Of a DNA stretch of 64,000 bases, positions 62,206 to 64,000 are shown piece by piece. The notes beneath the pieces are model-generated. The model was not told where the DNA came from. It saw only the letters and a program-made list of their open reading frames with translations, and did no database searches. The stretch lies in assembly GCF_004770475.1 (NCBI RefSeq), contig NZ_RQHK01000002.1, forward strand, positions 1,342,001 through 1,406,000, written 5' to 3'. This DNA is from Leptospira mtsangambouensis (GTDB lineage Bacteria > Spirochaetota > Leptospiria > Leptospirales > Leptospiraceae). A program made the translations under genes and the position numbers. Within the stretch, counting starts at the first letter, position 1. Each line of letters begins with the position of its first letter.

Positions 62206-62334
62206 GACATGCTTGGAAGCTTAAATTACTAATTTTAAATCTGTCTGATACGTTTTAGCAAAGAAAAAACGAACAACTCATTTTTTCGAAATCTTTGTTC
62301 CATATAAAAATATCCTAAAATAATAAGTAATAGT

Positions 62335-62371
62335 GTTTGACGCCAGTATCCCGGTACACCAGTATTGATTT
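62335..62371 (+). promoter_or_regulatory. operator/promoter-like region of the HigBA module
   Basis: TTGACG near 62337 followed by two direct copies of CCAGTAT 16 bases apart (62343-62366), just upstream of the GTG start. Suits an autoregulated toxin-antitoxin promoter. The stretch 62206-62334 shows nothing recognisable. Confidence 0.5.
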
Positions 62372-62653
62372 GTGATAAAATCCTTCAGAGACAAAGATAC
62401 TGAAGCTATATGGAATGGTGCTCTATCTAAAAAATTTCCAAAGGAAATTCAAAGAACCGCTAGAAGAAAAATGATCCATATTGATAGTGCTAAAAATCTA
62501 GAGGATTTAAAAACACCACCAGGAAACAGACTGCACCAGCTTACTGATGACCGATCTGGACAACATTCAATAAGTATCAATATGAAATATAGAATCTGTT
62601 TCAATTGGAATAATGGTTCTGTCGAAAATGTGGAAATCATAGATTATCATTAA
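62372..62653 (+). CDS. higB: cassette 31: HigB/RelE-type toxin
   Basis: 93 residues from GTG 62372. IKSFRDKDTEAIWNGALSKKFPKEIQRTARRKMIHID, then LEDLKTPPGNRLHQLTDDRSGQHSISINMKYRICFNWNNGSVENVEIIDYH is the full HigB (RelE superfamily) pattern. HigB is a ribosome-dependent mRNA endonuclease. The toxin-first order is typical of higBA. The antitoxin starts 11 bases later. Confidence 0.93.
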   Translation: MIKSFRDKDTEAIWNGALSKKFPKEIQRTARRKMIHIDSAKNLEDLKTPPGNRLHQLTDDRSGQHSISINMKYRICFNWNNGSVENVEIIDYH

Positions 62654-62664
62654 GGAGATTCTGT

Positions 62665-62970
62665 ATGAATAAAGAACTTATGAACATTCATCCTGGGGAA
62701 ATTCTATTAGAAGACTTTCTTAAACCTATGGAATTATCTGCTTACAAACTTGCGCAAAGTACTCTTATCGATCAAAAAAGAATTAGTGAAATTATACATG
62801 GGAAAAGAGCTATTACAGCAGATACAGCTCTGCGTTTCTCTAAATTCTTCGGAAATTCTCCTGAGTTCTGGCTCTCTATTCAAGCTCATTATGATTTAGA
62901 AATCAAACAATATGAATTGAAAAATGAGTTAAGAGCAATAAAAAAATATAAAGAGCTTAAAGCCAGTTAA
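62665..62970 (+). CDS. higA: cassette 31: HigA antitoxin (XRE-type HTH)
   Basis: 101 residues. MNIHPGEILLEDFLKPMELSAYKLAQSTLIDQKRISEIIHGKRAITADTALRFSKFFGNSPEFWLSIQAHYDLE is the HigA/VapI family HTH. It neutralises HigB and represses the operon. AAGGAG lies 7 bases before ATG 62665. Confidence 0.95.
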   Translation: MNKELMNIHPGEILLEDFLKPMELSAYKLAQSTLIDQKRISEIIHGKRAITADTALRFSKFFGNSPEFWLSIQAHYDLEIKQYELKNELRAIKKYKELKAS

Positions 62971-62983
62971 AGCCAAGCGCGTC

Positions 62984-63148
62984 GTATAACAACGGGGAAA
63001 CGCTGCGCTTCGGCACTTGCGGCCTCGCTTGGGCTGCGCCACATTCCCTTTCTGTCACTCGCTCGCATACGCAAGCTACGTGCCAGTCCCTAACGTCCCC
63101 TTCAGGGACTCAGGGTCAGGGAACGTCGTCTCCCCTAGTTCGTTATGC
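62984..63148 (+). repeat. attC 31
   Basis: R'' flank GTCGTATAAC complements cassette-31 start GTTATACGAC. R' GTTATGC. Inner arms GGGGAAACG/CGTCGTCTCCCC. Confidence 0.93.
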
Positions 63149-63193
63149 GAAATTTGATAAAATTTTCTCAAATCAATATTAAAGAGTAATATA

Positions 63194-64000
63194 ATGGCAA
63201 AACATACTCCTCCACCACTAAATCCACCCAATTTAATAATTAGCAAAAGTGAAGCGAAATCATTAATTGAACAGAGGATTAGATCAGGAAAAACTCTACT
63301 GGAATTGCAGGTAAATTCAGATTCAGACTACGAAAATTTAAAAACAGAACATCAAAAGTGGACAAATTTTAATACAGAAATGTTTACTCGCATATTTGAA
63401 AATAAATATTATGTTGAAAAGTATGAGTGGTCAGAAGGTTTACTTGTATTAAAGATCAATTCGAATTTAACAGACAAAACCAATTTCACTAGAGAAAGAC
63501 TTAAAAAACAAACTGCATATTTATCTTCATTTATTGAATCTCTAGAATTAATCCCTTCCACACAAAAGGAACAAATAGAAATAAGTCCATTTAATAGACA
63601 AAAAGATTTCACGAGCATCTCGGATGACTATATAAATAAAGACCCAGAAATAGAGACTATTTTTATTGATATAGTTGGTTTTTCGAAAAGGCAACACTTA
63701 GAAAGATTAACTGTAATCGAAAAATTAAATAAAATAGTAAAAAATTCAATACAAAAGTATAGCTTAGAAAGTCAATTTATCTTGCTACCTACTGGAGACG
63801 GTGTTGCAATATCAATACTTACTGAAAATGCCCTTGCTACTATAAACATTGCCTCGGAATTGAGAGCAAGTTTTCGAACTGAAACTATACCTGTTCGCAT
63901 TGGAATAAACAAATCTAGAGATACCATTGTCAAAGATGTGAATGATCGAATTAATATTTCAGGTCCTGGCATTATTGGAGCACAAAGAATTATGGATTTT
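63194..64000 (+). CDS. cassette 32: class III nucleotide cyclase, possible Pycsar cyclase, 3' end cut by window
   Basis: 269 residues are visible. N-terminal ~110 residues: proline-rich start, then a helical stretch SKSEAKSLIEQRIRSGKTLLEL. From about residue 150 there is a cyclase homology domain: IETIFIDIVGFSKRQHLERL (first metal Asp), LLPTGDGVAISIL (second Asp), IPVRIGINKSRDTIV, and INISGPGIIGAQRIMDF where the Arg of the N-x3-R motif is kept but the Asn position is hydrophobic. No membrane helix. In a defence-rich array this suggests a Pycsar-type cyclase that makes cCMP or cUMP on infection; the effector should lie just beyond the window. cAMP/cGMP synthesis remains possible. Confidence 0.75.
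   Translation, partial: MAKHTPPPLNPPNLIISKSEAKSLIEQRIRSGKTLLELQVNSDSDYENLKTEHQKWTNFNTEMFTRIFENKYYVEKYEWSEGLLVLKINSNLTDKTNFTRERLKKQTAYLSSFIESLELIPSTQKEQIEISPFNRQKDFTSISDDYINKDPEIETIFIDIVGFSKRQHLERLTVIEKLNKIVKNSIQKYSLESQFILLPTGDGVAISILTENALATINIASELRASFRTETIPVRIGINKSRDTIVKDVNDRINISGPGIIGAQRIMDF

Larger units (their letters stand above)
30116..64000 (+). mobile_element. integron gene-cassette array, 31 complete cassettes plus one cut by the window
   Basis: A run of plus-strand genes separated by 31 imperfectly palindromic GC-rich sites of mostly ~163 nt. Each site begins RYAACAGCG-like (GCATAAC, GTATAAC, GACTAAC, GCTTAAC or AATTAAC) and ends CTAGTTC followed by GTTNNNC. Cassette starts, counting the TT after the core G, are: 30116, 31272, 33928, 34841, 35807, 37019, 38432, 40463, 41550, 42783, 43567, 44453, 45523, 45949, 46893, 47786, 48664, 49855, 50694, 51542, 52670, 53508, 54438, 54821, 55768, 56785, 57596, 58506, 59898, 60310, 62200, 63143. 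Each cassette's first bases complement the R'' flank at its own end. Integrase and attI are not in the window, so it is either the distal part of a chromosomal integron or an array without its integrase. Confidence 0.93.

Noticed and set aside
31114..63148. Repeats considered as a CRISPR array
   Set aside because: Repeats are ~160 nt, imperfect and 0.4-2.7 kb apart with genes between; no Cas genes. attC sites explain all features.
31114..63148. Repeats considered as IS or MITE insertions
   Set aside because: No transposase, no target-site duplications, all in one orientation, and ends match cassette by cassette, which transposition would not give.

Overview
The window looks like a chromosomal segment of a Leptospira species, more likely from the saprophytic or environmental side of the genus. 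The evidence is two FlaB periplasmic flagellins in tandem, many spirochaete-style lipoproteins with loose lipoboxes, TTG starts in tightly overlapping operons, and the set of housekeeping genes. The species cannot be fixed from sequence alone.

Positions 1-25354 are ordinary core genome, mostly on the minus strand. In order they hold: a KefC-type K+/H+ antiporter with its KefF-type oxidoreductase; a membrane-bound class III nucleotide cyclase; a lipoprotein; two flaB genes; an N-acetylmuramoyl-L-alanine amidase with a partner membrane protein; a DEAD-box RNA helicase; a methyltransferase/TPR/nusB/ribH run; a SET-domain protein; a GH57 glucan-branching-type enzyme with a DUF4912 protein; a ribosome hibernation factor; an ECF sigma factor with a likely membrane-anchored regulator; mutL; a Fur/PerR regulator divergent from a flavin reductase; and purL. 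Positions 25381-30114 are transitional. They contain a GC-rich structured non-coding block, a conserved small membrane protein, and a three-gene unit encoding a RecA-like protein without a Walker A motif, a small helical protein and a divergent family-B DNA polymerase.

From 30116 to the right edge the window is a large integron gene-cassette array. There are 31 attC recombination sites, mostly about 160-165 nt, and 31 complete cassettes plus the start of a 32nd. All recognised genes in the array are on the plus strand with the attC at their 3' side. The strongest proof is internal. The first 7-10 bases of each cassette (TTATGCGAA, TTATACGAC, TTAGTCGCA, TTAAGCGAA, TTAATTGC and others) are the reverse complement of the R'' flank at the end of that same cassette, which is what excision as a circle requires. 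Sites also differ in their inner stems by compensatory changes. No integrase gene and no clear attI lie in the window.

The cassettes carry defence and stability genes: a type IIG-like restriction-methylation enzyme, a DUF4393/Abi-alpha protein, an AAA/STAND-like ATPase, a C5-methyltransferase with a restriction enzyme, a SIR2-family protein, a HEPN protein, a DUF262/DUF1524 protein, a class III nucleotide cyclase (possible Pycsar), and three toxin-antitoxin pairs. They also carry many lipoproteins, secreted and membrane proteins, a GNAT acetyltransferase and an SGNH hydrolase.

Two cassette types stand out as possibly new. Cassette 8 encodes a tRNA-Glu-like RNA whose anticodon loop is replaced by an extended AT-rich hairpin, ending 7 bases before a HEPN ribonuclease-like gene. 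Cassettes 13, 23 and 29 lack ORFs but share conserved terminal and internal inverted repeats, suggesting a family of structured RNA or regulatory cassettes.
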